Shown one piece after another: positions 19,567-30,168 of a stretch of 64,000 nt of DNA. The notes under the pieces are model-generated. The model searched no databases. It was given only the letters and a program-made list of their open reading frames with translations, and was not told the origin of the DNA. The stretch is from Enterobacter hormaechei subsp. hoffmannii (GTDB lineage: Bacteria > Pseudomonadota > Gammaproteobacteria > Enterobacterales > Enterobacteriaceae). The stretch covers positions 496,001 to 560,000 of the forward strand of contig NZ_CP017186.1 of assembly GCF_001729745.1 (NCBI RefSeq), read 5' to 3'. Each line of letters opens with the position of its first letter. Positions within the stretch are counted from its first letter, which is position 1. The position numbers and the translations under genes are program-made.

Positions 19567-20970
19567 TCACAACAAAGCGCCCAGGCTTAACGCCACCATA
19601 ATCACCACCGTTAAAATCCCCAGCAGCGGCGCGACCCATTTCAGATAACGCACGTAGGGCACGCGGGCGATAGCCAGCCCGCCCATCACGACGGCAGAGG
19701 TGGGAGTGATCAGGTTGACGATGCCGGACGCCGACTGGTAAGCCGTAACCACCAGGTCGCGGTTGACGTTAGCGAAATCGGCAAGGGGCGCCATGATCGG
19801 CATCGTCAGAACGGCCAGGCCGGACGAAGAAGGCACAAGAAACGACAGCACCACTTCCAGCCAGTACATCACGTTGATGAACGCCACCGTCGACAATCCG
19901 GTGACCATTCCCTCGGCGCTGTGCAAAATGGTGTGGGTAATCATGCCCTTATCCATGATCACTACGATACCGCGCGCGATGCCGATTATCAGCGCGACGC
20001 CCAGCAAATCTCGCGCGCCGTTGATAAAGGTTGAGGTCAGCTCCTCTTCGCTCATGCGGGCGATCAGCCCGACGATAATGGCACTGGCGAGGAACACCGC
20101 CGAAATCTCCGCCATCCACCAGCCCAGCACCGCCACGCCGTAGATCATCACCGCGAAGGCGAGGGCGAAGATCACCAGGATGAGTTTGCGCACCGGGGTA
20201 AATTCCAGCGACTGCTCGCCCTTGTTACCGAGAAAGTGGGCGCGATTTTCTTCCTGCTTATCCGCCACGATCGACAGCGACGGATCCTTGCGCACCTTGC
20301 GGGCGTAGCGCATTACCCACGCCACGCAGATGATCCAGCCGATCACCAGCAGCGCGATGCGTAGCATGATGCCGTTGGTGAAGGGGATCCCGGCGGCGTT
20401 GGCGGCGATCACCGTGGCGAACGGGTTGATGGTGGATCCGAGCGTGCCGATCCCCGCGCCGAGCAGCACGGTAGAAGCCGCAACCACCGGATCGAACCGC
20501 GCTGCCAGCATCACCGGCACCAGTAAGGTATAGAAGGGTAGCGACTCTTCGGCCATGCCGTAAATCGTGCCGCCTGCGGCAAACAGCGCCATCAGGATCG
20601 GGATCATCCACTCTTCGCGGCCGCGCAGTCGGGTGGTGACGCGCTCGATCCCGGCGTCTATCGCCCCGGTTTTAGTGACGATCCCGAGGAACCCCCCGAT
20701 GATCAGAATAAACAGCGCCACGTCGATCGCCCCGGCCTGGCCGGACTCCGGATCGTACAGCCCGGCAATCGGCGCCATCAGCACGGAGACGAGCCCCTGC
20801 GGGTGCGCTGCCACGTGCGCGTAAGTGCCAGCAACCGGCACTTCTTTGCCGAGCGCCTCGTTCATCGCCATATGGTACTGCCCGGCCGGAACAATCCACG
20901 TCAGCACGGCAACCACGGCAATCAGAAAAAAGAGAATGGTATAAGCGGAGGGAAATTTGAACTTGCCCAT
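19567..20970 (-). CDS. YfcC-family basic amino acid / C4-dicarboxylate-like antiporter (ArcD role)
   Basis: 467 residues from ATG 20970 (MGKFKFPSAYTILFFL), chosen because AGGAG lies 7 bases upstream; the open frame reaches 21105 but overlaps arcB. About 12 hydrophobic helices, with the YfcC signatures TWIVPAGQY near the N terminus and NLITPTSAVVMGGLA near the C terminus. YfcC-family permeases occur in arginine deiminase operons in the place of ArcD, where an arginine/ornithine exchanger is needed. That function is inferred from position. It follows arcB by 46 bases. Confidence 0.85.
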   Translation of the reverse strand: MGKFKFPSAYTILFFLIAVVAVLTWIVPAGQYHMAMNEALGKEVPVAGTYAHVAAHPQGLVSVLMAPIAGLYDPESGQAGAIDVALFILIIGGFLGIVTKTGAIDAGIERVTTRLRGREEWMIPILMALFAAGGTIYGMAEESLPFYTLLVPVMLAARFDPVVAASTVLLGAGIGTLGSTINPFATVIAANAAGIPFTNGIMLRIALLVIGWIICVAWVMRYARKVRKDPSLSIVADKQEENRAHFLGNKGEQSLEFTPVRKLILVIFALAFAVMIYGVAVLGWWMAEISAVFLASAIIVGLIARMSEEELTSTFINGARDLLGVALIIGIARGIVVIMDKGMITHTILHSAEGMVTGLSTVAFINVMYWLEVVLSFLVPSSSGLAVLTMPIMAPLADFANVNRDLVVTAYQSASGIVNLITPTSAVVMGGLAIARVPYVRYLKWVAPLLGILTVVIMVALSLGALL

Positions 20971-21016
20971 GATGTTCTCCTGAACCCGGCGCACCCCGCG
21001 GCGCGCCGGGCGGTGA

Positions 21017-22021
21017 TTAGTCGCCGAGTGTCGCCACCATGACCGCTTTAATGGTGTGCATGCGGTTCTCTGCTTCGTCGAAGACGATGGAGTTCGGTGA
21101 TTCAAAGACCTCTTCCGTCACCTCCAGCCCCTTCAGGCCGTACGCCATCTCGATTTCGCGGCCCACTTTGGTATGTTCGTTGTGGAACGCCGGCAGGCAG
21201 TGCATGAACTTGACGTTCGGATTACCGGTGGCCTTCATCACGTCCGCATTAATCTGATACGGCTTCATCAGGCTAACGCGCTCGGCCCACGCCTCCTTCG
21301 GCTCGCCCATGGAAACCCACACGTCGGTGTAGAGGAAATCGGTGCCCTGCACGCCTTCTTCCACATCGTCGGTGAGGGTGATGCGCGCGCCGGTCTCTTT
21401 GGCGATGGCGCGGCACTGCTCAACCAGCCCGGCCTCCGGCCAGAAGGATTTCGGCGCCACAAGGCGGATATCCATCCCCATTTTGGCCGCGCCGACCATC
21501 AGCGAATTACCCATGTTGTTGCGCGCGTCGCCGAGATAAGCAAAGCTCAGCTCCGGCAGGGTTTTGCCCGGAGAGTGCTCCAGCATAGTCATCAGGTCGG
21601 CAAGGATTTGCGTGGGGTGGAACTCGTCGGTCAGGCCGTTCCACACCGGCACTCCCGCGTATTCGCCCAGCTCCTCAACGATGGCCTGGCCGTAGCCGCG
21701 GTACTCGATGCCGTCATACATGCGGCCCAGCACGCGCGCGGTGTCCTTCATCGACTCTTTGTGGCCAATCTGCGAGCCGCTTGGGCCGAGGTAGGTGACC
21801 TGCGCGCCCTGGTCGAACGCGCCCACTTCAAAGGCGCAGCGGGTGCGGGTGGAGGTTTTTTCAAAGATCAGGGCGATGTTTTTCCCGACCAGGGTTTGTT
21901 TTTCGCGACCGGCTTTTTTAGCGGCCTTCAGCTCGATGGCGAGGTCGATCAGGTACTGGATCTCCGCCGGGGTGTAGTCCAGCAGTTTCAGGAAGTTGCG
22001 GTTTTTCAGGTTGATGGTCAT
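21017..22021 (-). CDS. arcB: Ornithine carbamoyltransferase, catabolic (ADI pathway)
   Basis: 334 residues from ATG 22021 ([11 protein letters not shown]). The carbamoyl-phosphate motif [12 protein letters not shown] and the ornithine motif HCLPAFHNE are intact. In the arginine deiminase pathway it splits citrulline to ornithine and carbamoyl phosphate, which ArcC uses to make ATP. The paralogue argI at 33881-34885 is in the same window and has biosynthetic ARG boxes, while this copy lies inside the arc operon; the catabolic assignment rests on this context. A palindromic repeat lies between it and arcC. Confidence 0.9.
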   Translation of the reverse strand: MTINLKNRNFLKLLDYTPAEIQYLIDLAIELKAAKKAGREKQTLVGKNIALIFEKTSTRTRCAFEVGAFDQGAQVTYLGPSGSQIGHKESMKDTARVLGRMYDGIEYRGYGQAIVEELGEYAGVPVWNGLTDEFHPTQILADLMTMLEHSPGKTLPELSFAYLGDARNNMGNSLMVGAAKMGMDIRLVAPKSFWPEAGLVEQCRAIAKETGARITLTDDVEEGVQGTDFLYTDVWVSMGEPKEAWAERVSLMKPYQINADVMKATGNPNVKFMHCLPAFHNEHTKVGREIEMAYGLKGLEVTEEVFESPNSIVFDEAENRMHTIKAVMVATLGD

Positions 22022-22058
22022 GGGTAAATCCTTTTTAAAATTAATGACTAAGACCTTA

Positions 22059-22140
22059 CCCCTCACCCCAGCCCTCTCCCCAAAGGGGAGAGGGTGTAAT
22101 CGTCCCCTCTCCCCTTTGGGGAGAGGGTTAGGGTGAGGGG
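22059..22140. repeat. Paired palindromic CCCTCTCC...GGAGAGGG repeat between arcC and arcB
   Basis: CCCCTCACCCC...CCCTCTCCCCAAAGGGGAGAGGG followed by an inverted copy ending GGGTTAGGGTGAGGGG. It belongs to the same family as 15155-15298, inserted between two genes of one operon. Confidence 0.8.
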
Positions 22141-22150
22141 AAATGGGTGC

Positions 22151-23062
22151 TCAGTTACGAATCAACGTGCCTTTCTCGCCCGCCAGGATCTCCGCGCCGT
22201 CGGCCAGCGCGCCGATCCCGGCAATGCCGTTGCAGGCTTCAACAAACTCGCGGCAGGCGGCCACTTTTGGCCCCATCGATCCGGCGTCGAACTGCATGCC
22301 TCTGAGCAGTTCCGGCGTGACCTGCGCCAGCGGGCGCTGGGTCGGCTTGCCCCAGTCGAGGTACACCGCGTCGGCATCGGTGAGGATCAGCAGGGCATCG
22401 GCCTCGATCTGCCGCGCCAGCAGAGCGGCGGAGAGGTCTTTGTCGATCACCGCCTCAATGCCGCGATAACCGTTGGCGTTTTCCACCACCGGCACGCCGC
22501 CGCCGCCGTTGCAGATGACCAGGTGGTCGCGCTGAATAAGCGCCGTAATGGCGTCGCTCTCCACGATGCGCTTCGGCTGCGGAGAGGGCACAACGCGGCG
22601 GAAATAGGCCCCGTCGACCTTGAACACCCAGCCTTTTTCCGCGGCCAGCGCTTTCGCCTGGGCTTCGCTGTAGACCGGGCCGATGTACTTGGTCGGGTTG
22701 CTGAACGCCGGGTCGGCGGCGTCCACTTCCACCTGCGTGAGCAGGACGCTCACCTCGCGCTGGGGCAGATTGTTTTTCAGCGCCTGCTGGAGCATGTAGC
22801 CGATCATTCCCTGGCTTTCTGCACCAAGAACGTCCAGCGGGTAGGGGGTGACTTTGTCGTAGGCGCTGTTTTGCAGTGCCAGCAGCCCGACCTGCGGGCC
22901 GTTGCCGTGCACCAGCACCACGCGCCATTGCTCCGTTAAGCCTGCGATGGTGCGGGCGGCCTGCTCGATGTTCTGGCGCTGGATGTCCGCTTCCAGCGGC
23001 TCGCCGCGCTTGAGCAGCGCGTTGCCGCCAAGGGCCACAACCAGAGTGGGTTTTCGTTCCAT
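22151..23062 (-). CDS. arcC: Carbamate kinase
   Basis: 303 residues of the amino-acid kinase family. It transfers phosphate from carbamoyl phosphate to ADP, the energy-yielding step of arginine fermentation. The glycine-rich start VVALGGNALL, VHGNGPQVGLL and the ATP-site segment VICNGGGGVPV are clear. It lies 10 bases after arcA on the same strand, indicating one transcript. Confidence 0.95.
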   Translation of the reverse strand: MERKPTLVVALGGNALLKRGEPLEADIQRQNIEQAARTIAGLTEQWRVVLVHGNGPQVGLLALQNSAYDKVTPYPLDVLGAESQGMIGYMLQQALKNNLPQREVSVLLTQVEVDAADPAFSNPTKYIGPVYSEAQAKALAAEKGWVFKVDGAYFRRVVPSPQPKRIVESDAITALIQRDHLVICNGGGGVPVVENANGYRGIEAVIDKDLSAALLARQIEADALLILTDADAVYLDWGKPTQRPLAQVTPELLRGMQFDAGSMGPKVAACREFVEACNGIAGIGALADGAEILAGEKGTLIRN

Positions 23063-23072
23063 GATGGCTCCT

Positions 23073-24293
23073 TTAAATTCCGTCGCGTTCCAGTGGGCAG
23101 CTCATGCAGCGCGCGCCGCCGCGACCGCGCCCCAGCTCGTCGCCCGGGATCGGCAGCACGGTGATGCCCGCTTTGTCGTACTTCTCGTTGGTCCAGACGT
23201 TGCGCTCGTAGCCGATCACCACGCCCGGACTGATGGTCAGGACGTTGTTAGCGTCGTTCCACTGCTCGCGTTCGGCTTCAAAGGCATCGCCGCCGGTGGT
23301 GATCAGGCGCACCTGGTTAATGCCGAGGGCTTTCTCGATGGCGTGCAGCAGGTCGGTTTCCTGGGTACGCAGCAGGCCGCCGCGTCCGTCCGGGGTGAGC
23401 GTCCAGCACTGGGCGTCCTTGCGCACCACTTCCGGGTAAACGGAGAAGGTGTCCACGTCGATGTGGGTCATCACGGTGTCGAGGTGCATGCAGGAGCGAT
23501 GTTTCGGCAGCTCAACGGCGATCACGCGCTCGGCCTGACGATGTTTAAACAAGCTGTTGGCGAGGAACTCCACGCCCTGCGGCGTCGTGCGCTCTGACAT
23601 GCCGATCAATACCGCCCCGCGGCCAATCACTAATACGTCGCCGCCTTCCAGGGTGGCGTGGTCGTAATTAATATTCTCGTCGCCGAAATACTTAATAAAC
23701 TCGCCATCGGCAAATGCGGGGTGCCAGCGATATATTGCGCGCAGATTATTGGTTTCGCGCTGACGGGCCGGTTTCGCCATCGGATTAATGGACACGCCGT
23801 TATAAATCCAGCAGGAGGTATCGCGGGTAAATAAGTGGTTCGGCAGCGGTTTCATAATAAAATCATTCGCCGTGTGGGTATCGACCACCATATTTTTAAT
23901 AGCCGCCGGAATTTCACCGTAGGTTAATCCGCCGCTTAATCGGCGCGCCAGTTCGCGGTGCGGCATATCCGCCAGCCAGCCGCGGACGTCGCCGGCAAAG
24001 GCTGGGCCGAGGCGGTAGTCGGAGATTTGTGTTTCAAGAAGCCAGGCTTTTGCTTCGGCAATATCAAGCGTTTGCGTAAGAAGGTCGGTCAATAGCAGGA
24101 CTTCCACACCCTGCTCGCGCAGCGTGTTTGCGAAGATATCATGCTCCTCTCCCGCCCGCTCAACCGAGAGCACGTCATCAAATAACAGCTCCTGACAATT
24201 CGATGGCGTTAAACGTTTAAGACTTAAATTAGGACGATGCAGCATAACGCTACGCAATTGACCAATTTCAGAACCGACGTAATGCTTTTCCAT
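23073..24293 (-). CDS. arcA: Arginine deiminase
   Basis: 406 residues. It hydrolyses arginine to citrulline and ammonia. The catalytic Cys is in [12 protein letters not shown] close to the C terminus, and the guanidine-binding Asp/Glu-His set is seen around GGDVLVIG and [13 protein letters not shown]. It is first in the arc operon. The long upstream region (24294-24968) holds a CRP-type site, fitting catabolic and low-energy control. Confidence 0.96.
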   Translation of the reverse strand: MEKHYVGSEIGQLRSVMLHRPNLSLKRLTPSNCQELLFDDVLSVERAGEEHDIFANTLREQGVEVLLLTDLLTQTLDIAEAKAWLLETQISDYRLGPAFAGDVRGWLADMPHRELARRLSGGLTYGEIPAAIKNMVVDTHTANDFIMKPLPNHLFTRDTSCWIYNGVSINPMAKPARQRETNNLRAIYRWHPAFADGEFIKYFGDENINYDHATLEGGDVLVIGRGAVLIGMSERTTPQGVEFLANSLFKHRQAERVIAVELPKHRSCMHLDTVMTHIDVDTFSVYPEVVRKDAQCWTLTPDGRGGLLRTQETDLLHAIEKALGINQVRLITTGGDAFEAEREQWNDANNVLTISPGVVIGYERNVWTNEKYDKAGITVLPIPGDELGRGRGGARCMSCPLERDGI

Positions 24294-24414
24294 AATTATT
24301 CCTTTAACTGTTTTTCAGAATAAAAAGGGCATGCGCCATGTGATGTGTTTAATTTCATGGCGGCTAAGCTCAATTGATTTCGTGATTCATAGTAGGCGCT
24401 TAAATAATGGTTAT

Positions 24415-24430
24415 TGTGACGCTGCTCACG
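24415..24430. promoter_or_regulatory. CRP-like site upstream of arcA
   Basis: TGTGA-CGCTGC-TCACG lies about 122 bases upstream of arcA and matches the CRP consensus TGTGA-N6-TCACA in 9 of 10 positions. The rest of the 675-base AT-rich gap 24294-24968 shows no gene; it probably carries the arcA promoter on one side and the yjgK-like promoter on the other. Confidence 0.55.
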
Positions 24431-24965
24431 CGAAAACCGATATTGAGCAGTTTATTTTCAATTGCATGATTCGTATCAGATAATGATTAATTTCATATTA
24501 TTACGGGATGAATAGCTAAGCAGGAACGGGTGGCAATATTTGAGGTTGTTATTGTTTTGTAGAATTACATGCTTTGGAATATTTAGTTATGCTGTTGATT
24601 TTAATGAATAAAATTTTGCCTCGAGAATAGCTATGCAATAATGACAGTTAACTATTTTTCACTTAAGAGAAATCGATAAATAATTATGGATTTTTAAAGG
24701 AAATAACCGAAGTGATAAAGTGTGATGCAACAACAGGTTTTGTGAGTTACGTTTTAAATTCAGCGAGTTAGATAAGTTGCGTAAAGCTTAGGAAATGAGG
24801 TTATGCATAATGACTGCATAAATGCCTTTATGTAATTAACAGTGAATTAACACATTTTCCGATAAACATGCGCTCGCGCAAACCTCGTCCAAAAAGGGCT
24901 GGTATGGCAGCCGGGATTCTCGTATAAAAGATAAAAATGAAACGATGTTTTATATTGAGGGTTGA

Positions 24966-25421
<456 letters not shown>

Positions 25422-25427
25422 CCCTTA

Positions 25428-25509
25428 CCCCTCACCCTAACCCTCTCCCCAAAGGGGAGAGGGGACTTTACCACCCTCGCCCCTTTGGGGAGAGGGCCGG
25501 GGTGAGGGG
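25428..25509. repeat. Paired palindromic CCCTCTCC...GGAGAGGG repeat
   Basis: CCCCTCACCCTAACCCTCTC... with a second inverted unit ending GGGCCGGGGTGAGGGG follows the yjgK-like stop. Same family as at 15155 and 22059. Confidence 0.8.
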
Positions 25510-25616
25510 TTAGCGGACAATATGTGATCCAGCTTAAACTTCCCGCACTCCCTCCTCATCTCCCATTTACCTGTGCTTTTTCTCCGTCATAGTATGATCG
25601 TTAAATTAATGAACAC

Positions 25617-25635
25617 TGTTCTATAATGTAGAACA
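25617..25635. promoter_or_regulatory. Inverted-repeat operator upstream of yagE
   Basis: TGTTCTA-TAATG-TAGAACA is a perfect 7-bp inverted repeat 23 bases before the yagE start codon. IclR-family operators are often of this shape, and the cluster's own IclR regulator (31764-32525) is the obvious candidate. Its position overlapping the probable start-site region suggests repression. Confidence 0.6.
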
Positions 25636-25657
25636 AATGATTCAGCAAGGAGATCAC

Positions 25658-26566
25658 ATGCCGCAGTCCGCGTTGTTCACGGGTATCATTCCCCCTGTCT
25701 CCACCATCTTTACCGCCGATGCCCAGCTTGATAAGCCGGGCACCGCCGCGCTGATCGACGATCTGATCGCTGCGGGCGTCGACGGCCTGTTCTTCCTGGG
25801 CAGCGGCGGCGAGTTCTCCCAGCTCAGCGCCGAAGAGCGTAAAACCATTGCCCGGTTTGCGATCGATCATGTCGATCGTCGTGTGCCGGTCCTGATCGGC
25901 ACCGGCGGCACCAACGCCCGGGAAACCATTGAGCTGAGCCAGCACGCGCAGCTGGCGGGCGCGGACGGCATCGTGGTGATCAACCCTTACTACTGGAAAG
26001 TGTCGGAAGCGAACCTGATCCGCTATTTCGAACAGGTGGCCGACAGCGTCACGCTGCCGGTGATGCTCTATAACTTCCCGGCGCTGACCGGGCAGGATCT
26101 GACCCCGGCGCTGGTGAAAACCCTCGCCGACTCGCGCAGTAACATCGTCGGCATCAAAGACACCATCGACTCCGTCGCCCACCTGCGCAGCATGATCCAC
26201 ACCGTTAAAGCGGCCCATCCACACTTCACCGTGCTCTGCGGCTACGACGATCATCTGTTCAATACCCTGCTGCTCGGCGGTGACGGGGCGATCTCGGCCA
26301 GCGGTAACTTTGCTCCGCAGGTGTCGGTAAATCTTCTGAAAGCCTGGCGGGATAAAGACGTGGCGAAAGCGGCTGAGTATCATCAGACCCTGCTGCAAAT
26401 CCCGCAGATGTATCAGCTGGATACGCCGTTTGTGAACGTGATTAAAGAGGCGATCGTGCTCTGCGGTCGTCCAATTTCTACGCACGTCCTGCCACCAGCC
26501 TCGCCGCTGGACGAGCCGCGTAAGGCGCAGCTGAAAGCCCTGCTACAACAGCTCAAGCTCTGCTGA
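25658..26566 (+). CDS. yagE: 2-keto-3-deoxy sugar-acid aldolase, DHDPS family
   Basis: 302 residues from ATG 25658 (MPQSALFTG), chosen over ATG 25637 because AAGGAG lies just before it and it matches E. coli YagE. A class I aldolase of the dihydrodipicolinate synthase fold; the Schiff-base Lys is in VGIKDTID and the Tyr of YNFPALTG is present. E. coli YagE cleaves 2-keto-3-deoxygluconate and probably deoxyxylonate to pyruvate plus an aldehyde. It precedes the dehydratase that would make its substrate by 14 bases, forming an operon. Confidence 0.92.
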   Translation: MPQSALFTGIIPPVSTIFTADAQLDKPGTAALIDDLIAAGVDGLFFLGSGGEFSQLSAEERKTIARFAIDHVDRRVPVLIGTGGTNARETIELSQHAQLAGADGIVVINPYYWKVSEANLIRYFEQVADSVTLPVMLYNFPALTGQDLTPALVKTLADSRSNIVGIKDTIDSVAHLRSMIHTVKAAHPHFTVLCGYDDHLFNTLLLGGDGAISASGNFAPQVSVNLLKAWRDKDVAKAAEYHQTLLQIPQMYQLDTPFVNVIKEAIVLCGRPISTHVLPPASPLDEPRKAQLKALLQQLKLC

Positions 26567-26580
26567 GCCGGACGATAACG

Positions 26581-28548
26581 ATGACCATTGAGAAAATTTT
26601 CACCCCGCAGGACGACGCGTTTTATGCGGTGATCACCCACGCGGCGGGTCCGCAGGGCGCGCTGCCGCTGACTCCGCAGATGCTGATGGAATCCCCCAGC
26701 GGCAACCTGTTCGGCATGACGCAGAACGCCGGGATGGGCTGGGACGCCAACAAGCTGACCGGCAAAGAGGTGCTGATTATCGGTACTCAGGGCGGCATCC
26801 GCGCCGGAGACGGACGCCCGGTTGCGCTGGGCTACCACACCGGACACTGGGAAATCGGCATGCAGATGCAGGCGGCGGCGAAGGAGATCACACGCAACGG
26901 GGGGATCCCGTTCGCGGCCTTCGTCAGCGATCCGTGTGATGGGCGCTCGCAGGGCACGCACGGCATGTTCGACTCCCTGCCGTATCGTAACGACGCGGCG
27001 ATCGTGTTTCGTCGTCTTATCCGCTCTCTTCCGACGCGGCGGGCGGTGATCGGCGTGGCAACCTGCGATAAAGGGCTGCCCGCCACCATGATTGCGCTGG
27101 CCGCGATGCACGACCTGCCGACCATTCTGGTGCCAGGCGGAGCGACGCTGCCGCCGACCGTGGGGGAAGATGCGGGCAAGGTGCAGACCATCGGCGCGCG
27201 CTTCGCCAACCATGAACTCTCCTTGCAGGAGGCCGCCGAGCTGGGCTGTCGCGCCTGCGCGTCGCCGGGCGGCGGGTGTCAGTTCCTCGGCACGGCGGGC
27301 ACCTCGCAGGTGGTCGCGGAAGCGCTGGGTCTGGCGCTGCCGCACTCCGCGCTGGCGCCGTCCGGACAGGCGGTGTGGCTGGAAATTGCCCGCCAGTCAG
27401 CGCGGGCGGTGAGCGAGCTGGATAACCGCGGCATCACCACGCGCGATATCCTCACCGACAAAGCTATCGAAAACGCGATGGTGATCCACGCGGCGTTCGG
27501 CGGCTCCACCAATTTACTGCTGCACATTCCGGCCATCGCACACGCGGCGGGCTGCACGATCCCGGACGTTGAACACTGGACGCGCGTCAACCGCAGGGTG
27601 CCGCGCCTGGTGAGCGTGCTGCCCAACGGCCCGGACTATCACCCGACCGTGCGTGCCTTCCTCGCGGGTGGCGTGCCGGAAGTCATGCTCCACCTGCGCG
27701 ATCTCGGCCTGCTGCACCTGGATGCCATGACCGTCACCGGCCAGACGGTGGGCGAGAATCTCGACTGGTGGCAGAGCTCGGAGCGCCGTAAGCGCTTCCG
27801 CCAGTGCCTGCGCGAGCAGGACGGCGTGGAGCCGGATGACGTGATCCTGCCGCCGGAAAAAGCAAAAGCGAAAGGGCTGACCTCGACGGTCTGCTTCCCG
27901 ACGGGCAACATTGCGCCGGAAGGATCGGTAATCAAGGCCACGGCGATCGACCCGTCGGTCGTCGGTGAAGATGGCGTTTACCGCCACACCGGCCGGGTGC
28001 GGGTGTTTGTCTCGGAGGCGCAGGCGATCAGGGCCATCAAGCGGGAAGAGATTGAGCAGGGCGATATCATGGTGGTGATCGGCGGTGGACCGTCCGGCAC
28101 CGGCATGGAGGAGACCTACCAGCTCACCTCCGCGCTGAAGCATATCTCGTGGGGCAAAACGGTGTCGTTAATCACCGATGCGCGCTTCTCGGGCGTGTCG
28201 ACGGGCGCCTGCTTCGGCCACGTGTCGCCGGAGGCGCTGGCGGGCGGGCCGATAGGCAAGCTGCGCGATAACGACATCATTGAGATAGCGGTGGACCGCC
28301 TGACATTAACAGGCAGCGTAAACTTTATCGGTACCGCGGACAACCCGCTGACGCCGGAAGAGGGCGCGCGCGAGCTGGCACGGCGGCAGACGCATCCGGA
28401 CCTGCACGCTCACGACTTTTTGCCGGACGATACCCGGCTGTGGGCGGCATTACAGTCCGTGAGCGGCGGCACCTGGAAAGGCTGTATTTATGACACCGAT
28501 AAAATCATTGAGGTAATTAACGCCGGTAAAAAAGCGCTCGGTATTTAA
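26581..28548 (+). CDS. yagF: D-xylonate dehydratase, IlvD/Edd family
   Basis: 655 residues, matching E. coli YagF/YjhG. It dehydrates D-xylonate to 2-keto-3-deoxyxylonate using an iron-sulphur cluster; candidate ligand cysteines lie in [17 protein letters not shown] and [12 protein letters not shown]. It follows yagE by 14 bases. After it, 28549-28774 is an AT-rich gap with a short hairpin (GCGGA...TCCGC) and T-run near 28571-28600, then the promoter of the permease gene. Confidence 0.93.
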   Translation: MTIEKIFTPQDDAFYAVITHAAGPQGALPLTPQMLMESPSGNLFGMTQNAGMGWDANKLTGKEVLIIGTQGGIRAGDGRPVALGYHTGHWEIGMQMQAAAKEITRNGGIPFAAFVSDPCDGRSQGTHGMFDSLPYRNDAAIVFRRLIRSLPTRRAVIGVATCDKGLPATMIALAAMHDLPTILVPGGATLPPTVGEDAGKVQTIGARFANHELSLQEAAELGCRACASPGGGCQFLGTAGTSQVVAEALGLALPHSALAPSGQAVWLEIARQSARAVSELDNRGITTRDILTDKAIENAMVIHAAFGGSTNLLLHIPAIAHAAGCTIPDVEHWTRVNRRVPRLVSVLPNGPDYHPTVRAFLAGGVPEVMLHLRDLGLLHLDAMTVTGQTVGENLDWWQSSERRKRFRQCLREQDGVEPDDVILPPEKAKAKGLTSTVCFPTGNIAPEGSVIKATAIDPSVVGEDGVYRHTGRVRVFVSEAQAIRAIKREEIEQGDIMVVIGGGPSGTGMEETYQLTSALKHISWGKTVSLITDARFSGVSTGACFGHVSPEALAGGPIGKLRDNDIIEIAVDRLTLTGSVNFIGTADNPLTPEEGARELARRQTHPDLHAHDFLPDDTRLWAALQSVSGGTWKGCIYDTDKIIEVINAGKKALGI

Positions 28549-28774
28549 TTATTTTGTGAGAGACAATCGTCTGCGGAAAATAGTCCGCGGGCGGTTTTTA
28601 CGTGTCTGCAATTTATTAATTTAAACAATAAGTTGCGATATATCGTTGACGTCACAAAAGCGAAATAACGTAATTAAGAAATAAGATATGACCATTGCTG
28701 GTTAATTGAACAGCTCATTACACTCCATTAACACGATGTTGTAATTCAGCACACTACATAAGGGTGTAATTCTG

Positions 28775-30157
28775 ATGACGCAATTAACCATGAAAGACAA
28801 AATTGGCTACGGGCTGGGTGACACCGCCTGCGGCTTCGTCTGGCAGGCCACGATGTTCCTGCTGGCCTATTTCTACACCGACGTCTTCGGCCTCTCCGCG
28901 GGCATTATGGGGACGCTGTTTTTAGTCTCCCGCGTGCTCGACGCCGTGACCGACCCGCTGATGGGGCTGCTGGTAGACCGCACCCGCACGCGGCATGGCC
29001 AGTTTCGCCCGTTCCTGCTGTGGGGCGCCATCCCGTTCGGCATCGTCTGCATGCTGACCTTCTACACGCCGGACTTCTCCGCGCAGGGCAAAATCATCTA
29101 CGCCTGCGTGACCTATATTCTGCTGACTCTGGTCTACACCTTCGTTAACGTCCCGTACTGCGCCATGCCGGGCGTCATTACTGCCGACCCGAAAGAGCGT
29201 CACGCCCTGCAGTCCTGGCGCTTCTTCCTGGCGGCGGCGGGGTCGCTCGCCATCAGCGGCATCGCGCTGCCGCTGGTCAGCATCATTGGCAAAGGCAACG
29301 AGCAGGTGGGTTATTTCGGCGCCATGTGCGTGCTGGGGCTGAGCGGCGTGGTGCTGCTCTACGTCTGCTTCTTTACCACCAAAGAGCGCTACACCTTTGA
29401 GGTGCAGCCGGGTTCGTCAGTGGCGAAAGACCTTAAGCTGCTGCTGGGCAACAGCCAGTGGCGCATCATGTGTGCCTTCAAGATGATGGCGACCTGCTCC
29501 AACGTGGTGCGCGGCGGGGCGACGCTCTACTTCGTGAAATACGTGATGGATCACCCGGAGATGGCGACCCAGTTTTTACTCTACGGCAGCCTCGCCACCA
29601 TGTTCGGCTCGCTCTGCTCCTCCCGCCTGCTGGGCCGCTTCGACCGCGTTACCGCCTTCAAGTGGATCATCGTCGCTTACTCGCTGATTAGCCTGCTGAT
29701 TTTCGTCACCCCGGCGGAGCACATCGCGCTGATTTTTGCCCTCAACATTCTGTTCCTGTTCGTCTTTAACACCACCACGCCGCTGCAGTGGCTGATGGCC
29801 TCTGACGTGGTGGATTACGAGGAGAGCCGTAGCGGTCGCCGCCTCGACGGGCTGGTGTTCTCCACCTACCTGTTCAGCCTGAAGATTGGCCTGGCAATTG
29901 GCGGGGCGGTGGTGGGCTGGATCCTGGCGTACGTCAACTACTCCGCCAGCAGCAGCGTGCAGCCGGTCGAGGTGCTGACCACCATCAAAATTCTGTTCTG
30001 CGTGGTGCCGGTGGTGCTCTACGCGGGCATGTTTATCATGCTGTCGTTCTACAAGCTCACCGACGCCCGCGTGGAGGCCATCAGCCAGCAGCTGATCAAG
30101 CACCGCGCGTCGCAGGGCGAGGCCGTTCCCGACGCCGCGACAGCCGCATCCCATTAA
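28775..30157 (+). CDS. yagG: Glycoside/xyloside symporter, GPH family
   Basis: 460 residues with about 12 membrane helices and the GPH (MelB/XynP-like) signatures GLGDTACGFVWQ at the N terminus and DPLMGLLVDRTRTRHGQFRP after helix 2. It likely imports xylosides or xylobiose with a cation. It is followed after 11 bases by the beta-xylosidase gene, the standard permease-hydrolase pair (E. coli yagGH, Bacillus xynPB). Confidence 0.92.
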   Translation: MTQLTMKDKIGYGLGDTACGFVWQATMFLLAYFYTDVFGLSAGIMGTLFLVSRVLDAVTDPLMGLLVDRTRTRHGQFRPFLLWGAIPFGIVCMLTFYTPDFSAQGKIIYACVTYILLTLVYTFVNVPYCAMPGVITADPKERHALQSWRFFLAAAGSLAISGIALPLVSIIGKGNEQVGYFGAMCVLGLSGVVLLYVCFFTTKERYTFEVQPGSSVAKDLKLLLGNSQWRIMCAFKMMATCSNVVRGGATLYFVKYVMDHPEMATQFLLYGSLATMFGSLCSSRLLGRFDRVTAFKWIIVAYSLISLLIFVTPAEHIALIFALNILFLFVFNTTTPLQWLMASDVVDYEESRSGRRLDGLVFSTYLFSLKIGLAIGGAVVGWILAYVNYSASSSVQPVEVLTTIKILFCVVPVVLYAGMFIMLSFYKLTDARVEAISQQLIKHRASQGEAVPDAATAASH

Positions 30158-30168
30158 CCGGAGGCATT

